Positions 1-9,137 of a stretch of 64,000 bases of DNA are shown piece after piece. The stretch covers positions 558,001 to 622,000 of the forward strand of contig KQ964253.1 in assembly GCA_001566295.1 (NCBI GenBank), read 5' to 3'. Positions within the stretch are counted from its first letter, which is position 1. Each line of letters starts with the position of its first letter. The stretch comes from Microdochium bolleyi (taxonomy: Eukaryota; Ascomycota; Sordariomycetes; Xylariales; Microdochiaceae). Position numbers and translations under genes: made by a program. The notes below the pieces were generated by a model, which saw only the letters and a program-made list of their open reading frames with translations, made no database searches and was not told where the DNA came from.

Positions 1-946
1 CTGCGGGTGCGAGGCGGGATGTCATGACCTCATCGAGGATGAATACTGCACCGGACTTCGGGGGAGACGTGTCAGCGTTTTATCATTACTTACAGACTTT
101 CTGACCAAGTGGCGTGAGACTCTACGACAGACAAGAATAGAATGGGAGACTTACCTGAGCGCACTGCTCTTGTATTGTCTCTAGAAACTCCCTCGTCGCC
201 GGGATGAACCCTGCCGAGCCCTGCATCGGCTCGACTAGGACTGCGGCGATAGAGTCTTCTCCCTCCCGTCCAAACGCCTGCACTAGCCCCTCGCAGTCGT
301 TATACTCCACGAGCACAAACGTGTCCTGGTCCACGTTATTCTCAGCTTGTCCGTACTGCACCATCCTCGACCCAGCCCCGTCGATATTCTTCCCATCCTC
401 GTGCTTTACAGGTGCCCCGAAAGTCAACACGCCACCGTGGTAACCGCCCGTGAAAACAACAACCTTCCTGCGTCCCGTGAACTTCCTCGCCGCCGCGAGC
501 GCATGCAGATTCGCCTCCGTCCCGGAATTCGTGAACCGCACCCTCTCCACGCCGAACCGCTCGCACAGCAAGCCCGCGTACCGCGCCTCGAGCGGGTTCG
601 TCGCGCCCAGGCTCAGCCCGACCTCGCGCGCCGTGTCGGCCAGCGTCTGCAGCAGGACCGGGTGCGAGTGTCCGAACAGGCCTGCGGTGAGCTCGCCGAC
701 CAGATCGGTGTAGGCGTGCCCGTCGACGGAGTAGAGGGTGTGGCCCTGCCCGCGGGCCATGAGGGTTGGGAAGGGCGCGTCGTGGAGGAGCGAGCGGGTG
801 TTGCCGCCGGGGAGGCTGAGGAGGGCGGACTCGTGCAGGCGCAGGGACTCCGGATTGCGCTTGGTGTAGCGGGCCAGAGCGGCCTGCAGGGCCTCGGAGA
901 TCGTGGCATCTCTGGAGGAGGGAGGCATGGGGTGTAGGGAACCCAT
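1..946 (-). CDS. Class-III PLP-dependent aminotransferase, glutamate-1-semialdehyde aminomutase-like, 3' end outside window
   Basis: Exons 155..946 and 1..55, joined across a 99-nt intron (donor GTAAGT, branch CTGAC, acceptor GAAG), phase 0. The start is the ATG at 946 (MGSLHPMPPSS); the longer open frame upstream has no family similarity. The visible 282 residues hold the PLP-fold landmarks of class-III aminotransferases: TNSGTEAN, a FTGGYHG phosphate/PLP contact, the AAVLVEPMQGS segment, and after the intron ILDEVMTSR, which contains the Asp that binds the pyridine nitrogen. The order and wording are closest to glutamate-1-semialdehyde 2,1-aminomutase-type enzymes, which in fungi are amino-acid/amine aminotransferases of mostly unknown substrate. 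The catalytic lysine lies beyond position 1. Family assignment is firm; substrate is not known. Confidence 0.88.
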
Positions 947-1435
947 CGTGAGTGTGTGGGTGTGTATAAGTGCTGAACGTGCTACGTCTTGTGCTTTCTC
1001 GAGCCTGGAAACGCTTGTGTGGACGTGACGAACTTGGGATAAGAGGCAGTAAAAAAACTGCTGCTTGATTACCATGAATGGCACAAAAGAATCTCGGAAT
1101 TTCGTTTCGGTAGAAATAGCGAGGCCATGTAGATAAGAGGAGAACAAGGAGCGATCTCGGCATCGGTTTCCAGGCGCGGGGTGTGATGCGGAGCTGCCCC
1201 GGGCCGAGCGGAGTAACAACGACACCGGGCCGGTGCGGGGCCATCGTTCATGCCCGTCGGTCAATTAAGTGATGGCGGTAGTGTAGAGTGCAGGCTGGTA
1301 AGCCAAGAGCAAATGGTCCTTACTTCCAGTACGCTTTGATACTGATTTGAGTGGATTCTCCTGCTCCAAGAAATGTCTTGGCAACTTGCTCTTGATAATC
1401 TATTCTTCGATCTATGGGGTCTACACCGTCGTTTC
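947..1435. other. Intergenic, 5' of aminotransferase and 3' of NAD+ synthetase
   Basis: Both flanking genes read leftward, so this stretch holds the 3' end of QNS1 and the promoter/leader of the aminotransferase. Open frames here run into the aminotransferase frame but show no family resemblance. I see no clear regulatory motif. Confidence 0.6.
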
Positions 1436-4431
1436 TTAGTCGACCTCCTTATCAGCCAGAGCAGCCTCCATTTTCTCAAGTTCGCGGTCAATACACTTGA
1501 AGGCCAGACTCTGGTAGAAAGGCGGGTATAGGAATGGGCGGAGCTGGGCACACATTTGACAGTTAGTATGCGGTTAGTACAATATGCGGCAGCACGGGAT
1601 GATCCCATGCAATCTGTTCGCGTTGGTCTCGAGTACTTACATCTGGAAAATCATGTTAGCACTAGAACATCTTGATTTCAGAATGGACAAAGTACGAACC
1701 AAAGCGGTTATCATCAGGCGAGTAGTCGTTGCAATGCAACGCAGGGGTGAGCGTCGTGAGCTTGTGTCTGTTGATAGCGTAATAGTGATAGAAGCGCTAC
1801 GGAGTTCAACACATTGTCAGCATGTTGACTAGCACGCCAAATTGTGCGCATTATAGAGCTGCACGGTGAGTCAAAGGAGAGTGACATACCTTGACTTTCT
1901 CCGCCACCTGGCGAGGGGTGTAGACAGGAAGCCCGTCGTCTTTCGCACCCGGGCGGCTCTCACCCCACTCGTGAGCGAGGCGCTGGAACATGCCATAGGG
2001 CCCGAGCTTGTCAACTTTGCGCAGACTTGAAGACCAAAGATGATGTCAGTGTGTTATCCTGGTGGATTTAGTTAAAGGAGATTCCTGCTTACCGGCCGAA
2101 TGTGGTGAGCTCGTCATATGTCATGCCCATGTCGACTTCGTCGGATTGGACACTAGATTACGCGTCAGTTTCGCCCTTACAACTGCCCGTACCACGAGGT
2201 GCCGATATCGAAGCTGATTTCTTATTTTACTCACTATGTTTCCGTGATAGGCTCAAGCTGCGAACCTTGTCAGTACACGATGATGTACAGCTTTTGGTAA
2301 CTCCATAACTTACTTCAGCGGTCGGCACTGCCGTCAAGAACTCGTGCAGGCATGGCAGGTCGAAGTTGGTCTCAGCCCACGCAATGAAGCGCTTGAGATC
2401 ACTCTTGTCGATAGAGCCTATGGGGTTGATGTCGGCCGAGGAGCAGTCGTACTGTCGCAGCCATCAGCTTCTGTACACGGCCACTTTGAGCTACACCGCG
2501 GTTGGCTGCATCATCTTACCTTAGTCAGATAGCCACGGAGAGATTCACTGTCATCTAAATTAGTTCTACAAATTGGTACGATCAGTGGTGTTGTGCGACC
2601 CACCCAACGTTGGCGCTTCCAAGCACAAGAAGCGAGCCGGCACCGGGCCGCTTGCGAGCAGTAGGCAGGATTTGCGCAAACTCATATGCGGTGACCATAC
2701 GAGAGCGCTACAATTACAATCGCGTCAGCCCAGGTCAACGATAGATGGATCTGTGTGGGCGTCACCACTCATCACTCACAGCCTGAATGTTCTGCAGGGT
2801 CAGGTTCTCCGCAAGAGTGCCACCCTCGACCTTGAACTTGGGCTCGAAGTCGAGACACTTGATGACCAGATTTCTCTGAGCGTTGTACACATCGTCAATA
2901 TCGAGGTTGACGTGGTAGGCTCCAATCGCGGCTGCAAGGTCTTTCGCTCGTTGTCTTGTCTCCTTCGAGCTTTGTTTGGACATTCCCTGGGCGTAGTTAG
3001 TAACCATTTCTGTACGTGGATAGGAGAATGCGTAAACCTCACCATGTATACGGTGTGGAAAAGCTGGTTGCAGAGAGCCTCGGGCGTCTCAGGAACCTCG
3101 CCATCGGTATACTTTGCGATCCTGAGCACGTCGGCGATGACCTGCTTGTTACCCGCCTTGCAAGCCTCCGAGACCATGCGGCACATGGAAAAAACAATCA
3201 CTGCAGTCGCACAAGAGTCGATGCCGCCACTGAGCGGGACCAGGTAGCCAGCCACCCCACAGCGACGCAAATAATCCCATAGGTACGCACCGGTGCAGAG
3301 CGCAATCTCCTCCTCGGGCGAGTGGTAGCGAGGCTGGATCTCAGATGAAGGGAAGCGTCTCAGCTTGTAGTCTTCCTCTTCAGAGCTGAGCTCGAATTCT
3401 GTCTCTATGCGCTTGTAGGCGGGCGCCAGGATACTCTGCATTCCCCTGGAAGGTGCAGAGCGGTAAGCGCGGATTTCCTCCAAGTCGATGGTTGCGGTGA
3501 CGACCTCAACGTCCTGCAGACTGAATTGCGAGCCCTGCGCGAGCAACTTGCCGTTGCAGATGATCATTGCGCAGCCGTCATAGTACAGACGGTCGCCGTC
3601 GCAACCTTGCTGGTTGGCGTAGATGTACACGCCGCCGTTCTTCCTGGTAGCCTCCGTAATGAGCTGCATGCGAACGTTGAGCTTCCGAAGAGTCCAGTGG
3701 GAGCCACTCGAGTTCGTGATGATCTCGACTCCATTCAGCGACATCGCGTTGTGTGGCGGGTCAGGCGTGAACAGCTCCTCACATGTCTCGCAGCCGATCG
3801 TGGTGTCCGGTGTGCTGATCACGGCATCGCCAATGGTAACCTTGGTCGCACCTTGCAGGACCCGGATCATACGAGGGAGATAGTACTCCTCACAGTGCTG
3901 CGGGCGGAGCCATGGGACGAAGAAACGCTGCTCGCGATAGTTGCCGTCTCCGGCGAGGAAGAGCTTGGGACGAATCAGCAGTATCTTGCCATTGTAGCAA
4001 ATCTGGATAGTGGTGCGTTAGCCGGTGCCTTGCCAAGCGCGAGGACAGCTAGGAGATGACGTACGATTCTACAGTTGAAACGGTTGTTGCGATGAAGGAT
4101 CGGCATGCCAATGTCTAGGATGATATCGTAGCATGACTTGTCTTTGAGAATCACCTCGAGGCACTGCCAGCAGTCTGCGGTTACGAAATATGAGCTGGAT
4201 AGTGTCCATCACAGGCTCCTGGCCACTGAAACACTTACGCAGGTATAGATCCTGCTCGAGAAGGTGGTCAAGACAACCATAGCCGCATATCTCAAGCTCG
4301 GGCCCAACGCGGAGGGTGGCTCCGGCTTCCTTGGCCTTGTGTATGCTCTCGATGATGCGTTTGGTGTTGCCCTCGAAATCGAGGGCCCACTGGTTGAGGT
4401 TGCACGTGGCAACGGTGACGAGATGCCCCAT
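1436..4431 (-). CDS. QNS1: Glutamine-dependent NAD+ synthetase, 13 exons
   Basis: Last step of NAD+ biosynthesis: amidates nicotinate adenine dinucleotide with ammonia from glutamine; cytosolic/nuclear. Exons: 4239..4431, 4065..4174, 3043..4002, 2780..2986, 2604..2707, 2520..2547, 2314..2451, 2235..2257, 2093..2152, 1890..2025, 1700..1796, 1641..1642, 1436..1543. They sum to 2166 nt (721 residues; yeast Qns1 is 714). The N-terminal nitrilase-type glutaminase begins MGHLVTVATCNLNQWA and keeps the triad Glu45 (VGPELE), Lys114 (IRPK) and Cys175 (CETCEELF). The C-terminal synthetase has the P-loop SGGIDS near residue 359, SSKETRQRAKDL, GYLTKYDCSSADINPIG and VQSDEVDMGMTYDEL. The ATG at 4431 matches the usual N-terminus. 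Three exons are very small (28, 23 and 2 nt). The 2-nt exon is inferred from conserved protein sequence plus splice signals. Confidence 0.95.
1641..1642 (-). other. QNS1: Inferred two-nucleotide micro-exon (AT) of QNS1
   Basis: The preceding exon ends CGC TTT G at 1700 before donor GTTCGT. The last exon starts CTC CGC at 1543 after GCCCAG. A direct join gives a frameshift. Between them, a 57-nt intron (branch TGCTAAC, acceptor TTTTCCAG) is followed by AT and then a consensus donor GTAAGT of a 97-nt intron whose branch is ACTAAC. Including AT makes G-AT-CTC-CGC, i.e. Asp-Leu-Arg, and restores NRFDLRPF, which is conserved in eukaryotic NAD+ synthetases. Confidence 0.75.
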
Positions 4432-5640
4432 CGTGACGGGTTGGAGCCTCAAGGCAAGCGTATGGCAAGCGAGTTGTTGTCGGATTGTCGGAGCTCTGGT
4501 GTATAGAGCTAGGCGGGAGTCCGGGCATGGAGGGGTGACTCTGCCGGTGCAAGAGATGCCGACAAACGGAGCCTCCGCGGCCGCTATAGTGGGGCCATCG
4601 AGATGACTTGCACAGGATTACAGTCGGGTGAGACCGCCGTGAACCAAGGACATCATGTCCGTAGAGTCAGAACGGAGCTGCCAGGGCCGTTTCCCACACG
4701 CAACACCAGAAATGAAGCACTGCACGAGCTTGTTGCACTAGGTCCAGACATGACAGCCTAGATAGTCTTGTCGTGAATGGTTGGAAGGAAGCTCTAGGTC
4801 CATGGAATATACCATCGCAACGACCTAGCTCAACAATTTGCCCAACACCAGCAAGGCAGCACATCAGAACGAGCTTTGGAGGCCAGCAGGCGATGAGACG
4901 AATCAGGCTCTTAGAGTTGTGGCAAAGAAGCCGGGATAGGTAAGGTGACGAGTTGGCTTTGCTCTAGCTCTGAGGAGCTTCCAAGGTTGCTAACCAGCCA
5001 GTCGTCACCGGAGAAAAGCATGCACAGCAGCTGCCCAAGTGGCAGGCTTTTGTTCGTGCATGGATGGATGCAAGCCTGGGAGACAAGGTCGCGGATCCGA
5101 CATTGTCCATGTCGTGCCGTCCAGGTTGCAACAAAGTCTGGGCAGAGGGAAGGGATGGCTGCGAGCCTCCCCTTTCTTGTCGTTGAAGGACCCTGTGGTG
5201 GGGCATGCCGCTGGTTGAGTGCTGCTGGAGCCCTGGTGGGCTTCAAGGCTCAAGCAGGTGCCTAGCGCGGCCCGCCCAATCGCCCAATCGCCGCGTGTCC
5301 AGCTGTCACTTCTGCGGCCAATCCCAATTCCACTCGAGCATCCATACCTCACACCACGGCCGGCTCCACCCATTGCCTCGACTCTGTGCAACCACCAAAC
5401 CGCCGCATCGCCTGCACCAGACCTCATCCCGGGCTTCTGCATTGCCCGCCTCTGCGACCTCTGGCCTGCCCGTCTTGGTCATCGCCTCACCCTCACGACC
5501 ACATCGAGACCCCTCTCAGCTTCTCGACTCGCGCAAGCACCACCCTGTGGCGCGCACTCCACCACGGCTTATCTGTCCCTGGCAACAATTTCCCCTGACG
5601 GCTTCGCCCATCCAGTCCACGCGACACATTTCTTTCCACC
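4432..5640. other. Divergent promoter region QNS1 / VPS74
   Basis: Region between two genes transcribed away from each other. The 350 bases before the VPS74 ATG are C/T-rich, typical of fungal leaders and transcription start regions. Short open frames on both strands have no recognisable product. Confidence 0.6.
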
Positions 5641-6945
5641 ATGTCCTCCGGGCTCACCAGACGCCGCGGAGCCGGCGGTGGCGGCGGCCCTTCGACCGAG
5701 GGCGAACCTTCCCGGAGCAATTCATCGCAGAACGTGCGCGAGAACAACACCCCAGAGACTAGCTACGAGAAGGGCGAGAATGGCCACAAGATTGCGTTCG
5801 ACCCCAGAGACATGAGCGAGAGCGCCGAGCGCAGCAAGCAGCCAAAGCTCACCCTCATGGAGGAGGTCATATTACTGGGACTCAAAGATAAGCAAGTGCG
5901 TTGCGCTCCTCGAATGCCGCAATAGAAGAGGCTACACCGCCAGCCAGAAACCACCCCGACCAACACGCGACAGCCACTCAAAAGCTTTGGCAGACACTGA
6001 CCTCTTGTCACCCGACAGGGCTACCTCTCCTTCTGGAACGATAACATCAGCTATGCCCTCCGCGGCTGCATTGTTCTCGAGCTCGCCTTCCGTGGCCGCG
6101 TCGCCATGACCAAGGATGCTTCCAGGCGAAGATTCCCTCTGGCCGATCGGATAATCGAGGTTATCGACGACACACCCACTGGGGAGGTGCTTCTCGACGA
6201 GACTCTCAAGATGATGAAGCAGAGTGAGAAGATGAGCGTCGCTTCGTGGATTGACCTCCTGAGCGGTAAGCTACACACGCCAGCTAGCGTCAATTGACGG
6301 CGTCATGATTACTCGCAAACAGTCTACTGACAGTCTCACAGGCGAGACCTGGAACCTCATGAAGATCGGCTACCAGCTCAAACAGGTCCGCGAGCGTCTC
6401 TGCAAAGGCCTGGTCGACAAGGGCATCCTCCGCACCGAGAAGCGCAACTTCCTCCTGTTCGACATGCCAACGCATCCCGTGGCCGACGGTGGCGCCAAGG
6501 ACGAGATTCGGCGGCGCGTCAGGAACGTTCTCACCCAGCGAACGGTTGTCATACAAGGATCCCAGTGGCTTCCCGAGAACCTCGAATTTCGCTATACCAG
6601 GACCATCGCCATGGTCTGCGCTGCCTACGCGGCTAATGTTCTCGAGAACGCTTTGAGCACACTTGGCCACGAGGCGCGCGAGCGTGCCTTTACCCAGACC
6701 GACGAGCTCCTTGCCGAGTACTCGCAATGGCCGTTTGGGCGCAAGGCTAGCTCGCAGGGCATTGGTGCTAACATTCCCCAGGTCATCACCGATGTGCGTA
6801 GTTCTACTTGTCGCGTCTGTGATAGGAACCATTGCTAATCTTTCACCCTCCACAGGAAATCAACGGGTCCAAGGACAAGGAGTTGCAGCTCGAGGTCGTT
6901 GCTGCCTGCCTCAGCGTCTTCACGCGCCTTGACTCGCTGCTCTAG
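5641..6945 (+). CDS. VPS74: Golgi PI4P-binding protein of the GPP34/GOLPH3 family
   Basis: Peripheral Golgi protein that binds phosphatidylinositol 4-phosphate and COPI and retains glycosyltransferases in the Golgi. Exons 5641..5895, 6019..6265, 6342..6793, 6856..6945 give 347 residues (yeast Vps74 is 345). The N-terminus is a flexible Arg/Gly-rich stretch (TRRRGAGGGG), as in the COPI-binding tail of this family. The GPP34 domain starts at about residue 70 with KLTLMEEVILLGLKDKQGYL, continues with ALRGCIVLELAFRGRV, TGEVLLDETLKMM, a WIDLLSGETWN segment (PI4P-pocket region), RLCKGLVDKGILRTEKRNF and ends with LVAACLSVFTRLDSLL-like sequence (here VVAACLSVFTRLDSLL). All introns have consensus GT-AG ends and phases that restore the frame. 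It converges on RBA50 downstream. Confidence 0.96.
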
Positions 6946-7754
6946 ACGAGCCGCGCACACGCACAACGTAGCGGGAGCGTGCTCGATCGTGCCGAAGGAC
7001 GACACCAGCAGCTCCAAACGAATGACACACTTGATCTCGGGCAGATCAATCATACAACGATGCGAGCGTCGAGTTAGTGCCAGACTGGGTCAAAGTCCAT
7101 GCTTGCAACAAAAAGATCCACCTTCAAGCCCAGATGAGGATCAGGATGGGGAGGGATGGCTGTCTAAGCTCAAGGTAAACACAGGGCATCAGGCAGCCAA
7201 GCGTACGGAATGGGGCCAACCAAATGCGTCATGGCCACCAAAGTCTTGTACGACACATACCGGGATGTATGGCTGCTCGGCAAAATAGAGCAAAATGGCA
7301 AAAGGTGGGCAATGAATCGGGCTCAACGACCCTGAAGCGGAGCTTGGAGAACTTGGAAGAATAAAGATCACGACGTCGGCTGCTCATTTCCGTCATGTCA
7401 TCGAGCTTGAAACGTGCGACCTGCTCTTTTCTTCCCTTTATTCAAACTTACCAATCTTCAATTCTAATACTTCTTCTTGGCTCTGTTCCCTGGTTCAATG
7501 TGAAGTACTGACTGAGCACGTCCCCTGCGCTATGGGAGACTACTTTTGGTGGTATGGATGGTGATGCATGCAAACTTTAAAAGGGCCGTGCCAGTATGGC
7601 TGAGATTTTGGAAATCGGTCTATCACATTCAGTTGACATTCACACATCGGAGAAGAGAAGAAGTTTGACGCAGCCCATGTGAGGAAGCGCAACAAGCGCA
7701 ACAGGCGCTGATTGATTGATTGAAAGGAATGATTCCTTGCTTCCGTATTCAAAT
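6946..7754. other. Convergent 3' region VPS74 / RBA50
   Basis: Downstream of two converging genes; presumably holds both 3' untranslated regions. Short frames on either strand look like chance ORFs. I see no RNA gene or repeat. Confidence 0.6.
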
Positions 7755-9137
7755 CTATTTTCCCCTCTTCAGCTTCTCCGGCCACCCGCCCTTTTCGAAC
7801 AGCCATATCGCCTCGATCGCGAACGCTCTCGCGCTGCGGTGGCCCCTGCCCTCCTCGGTCCCGGCCTCCTCGTAGATGCTCCGCATAACGGCGCCCTCCT
7901 CCATCTGCCGCCATATCCCCGCGGGGACGTCGGCGCTCACGCTGGCGCCGAACTCGCCGCGGCCCAGGCGGAACAGGATCCGGCCGAGTGTCTGGTACGC
8001 GATGCACCGTTGCCCAGGCACCGCGCTGCGCGTCAGGCGCGCGAGCTCGGCGACCGTGTAGCCCGCCGCCTCGGGGGCCTCGCCGTGGTGGTGCAGGCCC
8101 TTGGAGACTGGGACGGCGCGGGAGATCCGCGGCGGCAGGAGTGTGCCGCGGAAGTCGAAGCGCAGGGAGGCCACGGGGTATGAGGACTGGTTTGGGTGGT
8201 ACGGGCTGTCGTAGTCGGCCGGCGAGTTGGGCGTCGGGATGGGTGCCATCCAGGCTAGTTTCGAAGGGTCCGCTGGGAGAGAGGGGAAGTATTTCTTGTG
8301 CAGGGACTCGAGGAAGTCGGGGTCATTCGGGTCGAGGTCGGCCGGCTGGGGAGGCTGCGGCCAGTGTGGTTTCGGCTCGGTCTGGGCTTGGTCGGGCGAT
8401 ACGATGTGGTCTGCTGGTGGTGCTTCGGGCGCGGTGTCGTCCTCGCCGTCTTTCTGGTCATCGTTTGTTATGGAGGGCTCTTCTTTTGATGTGGTTGTTT
8501 TGCTCGCTTCAGAGATTGCTTGATCTGAGGTCTGTTTCTGTTGTGTTGGTTCGGTCTCGTCCTCGACTGTCGACTGAAATCTGACTCTCTTCGGTTCTGA
8601 TGTCTTGGAAGTGTCCTCGACTTGGATTTTTGGGGGCTCGATGGATTTCGGATCGGCATTCTCTGTGGACCCTTCCCCAGGTACGTCAAAGGGTGAAGGC
8701 CCGCCCGGGCTGTCGATGTTTGCCCGCCGCAGGAGCATCTCCAGAGTCTTGGAGTCCAGCCCACCGAAAAGTTCCTGCCGCGCAGCCTCAATCTCTTCGG
8801 GTGACATTGACGCAAGCTTCTCGTTGTTCTCACGATCTATCCGCCGTTGTTCTCGTATCTGGAAACTGTCGCTGCTCGGCTCAGTGTCCGCAGCCGTCAT
8901 TCCGGGGCCATCCTTGGAAACATCTAGTGGCTCGTGTGATGATGTCGTGAATACTTTTGTGGCTGGCTCGGCTGTGGCGGGTCCCTGTCTCTTCTGCTTG
9001 AACGCTGACATACGTGTCGCCCTCTTCTTGTGCTCGGGAAAGCCGGACGATGAGCTCTTCATCTGCGGGAAGCTGGGCAACTTCGGGGCGGCTACGTCTT
9101 TCTCCTGGACGTCCAGGATCAGAGTAGACGGGTCCAT
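7755..9137 (-). CDS. RBA50: RNA polymerase II assembly factor, RPAP1-like
   Basis: Single exon, 460 residues, start MDPSTLILDVQEKD at 9137; the in-frame ATG 144 nt upstream adds a stretch unlike the family. RPAP1/Rba50 proteins act in the cytoplasm in assembly and nuclear import of RNA polymerase II with GPN GTPases. Seen here: an N-terminal FPEHKKRATRMSAFKQKR block (residues 33-50), the RPAP1_N helix REQRRIDRENNEKLASMSPE with ELFGGLD (about 95-142), a low-complexity acidic linker, and the RPAP1_C signature LRFDFRGTLLPP plus GLHHHGEAPEAAGYTVAEL (about 325-395). Fungal members lack the long C-terminal helical half of human RPAP1, and this length fits that. The C-terminal part is GC-rich. Confidence 0.92.
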   Translation of the reverse strand: MDPSTLILDVQEKDVAAPKLPSFPQMKSSSSGFPEHKKRATRMSAFKQKRQGPATAEPATKVFTTSSHEPLDVSKDGPGMTAADTEPSSDSFQIREQRRIDRENNEKLASMSPEEIEAARQELFGGLDSKTLEMLLRRANIDSPGGPSPFDVPGEGSTENADPKSIEPPKIQVEDTSKTSEPKRVRFQSTVEDETEPTQQKQTSDQAISEASKTTTSKEEPSITNDDQKDGEDDTAPEAPPADHIVSPDQAQTEPKPHWPQPPQPADLDPNDPDFLESLHKKYFPSLPADPSKLAWMAPIPTPNSPADYDSPYHPNQSSYPVASLRFDFRGTLLPPRISRAVPVSKGLHHHGEAPEAAGYTVAELARLTRSAVPGQRCIAYQTLGRILFRLGRGEFGASVSADVPAGIWRQMEEGAVMRSIYEEAGTEEGRGHRSARAFAIEAIWLFEKGGWPEKLKRGK

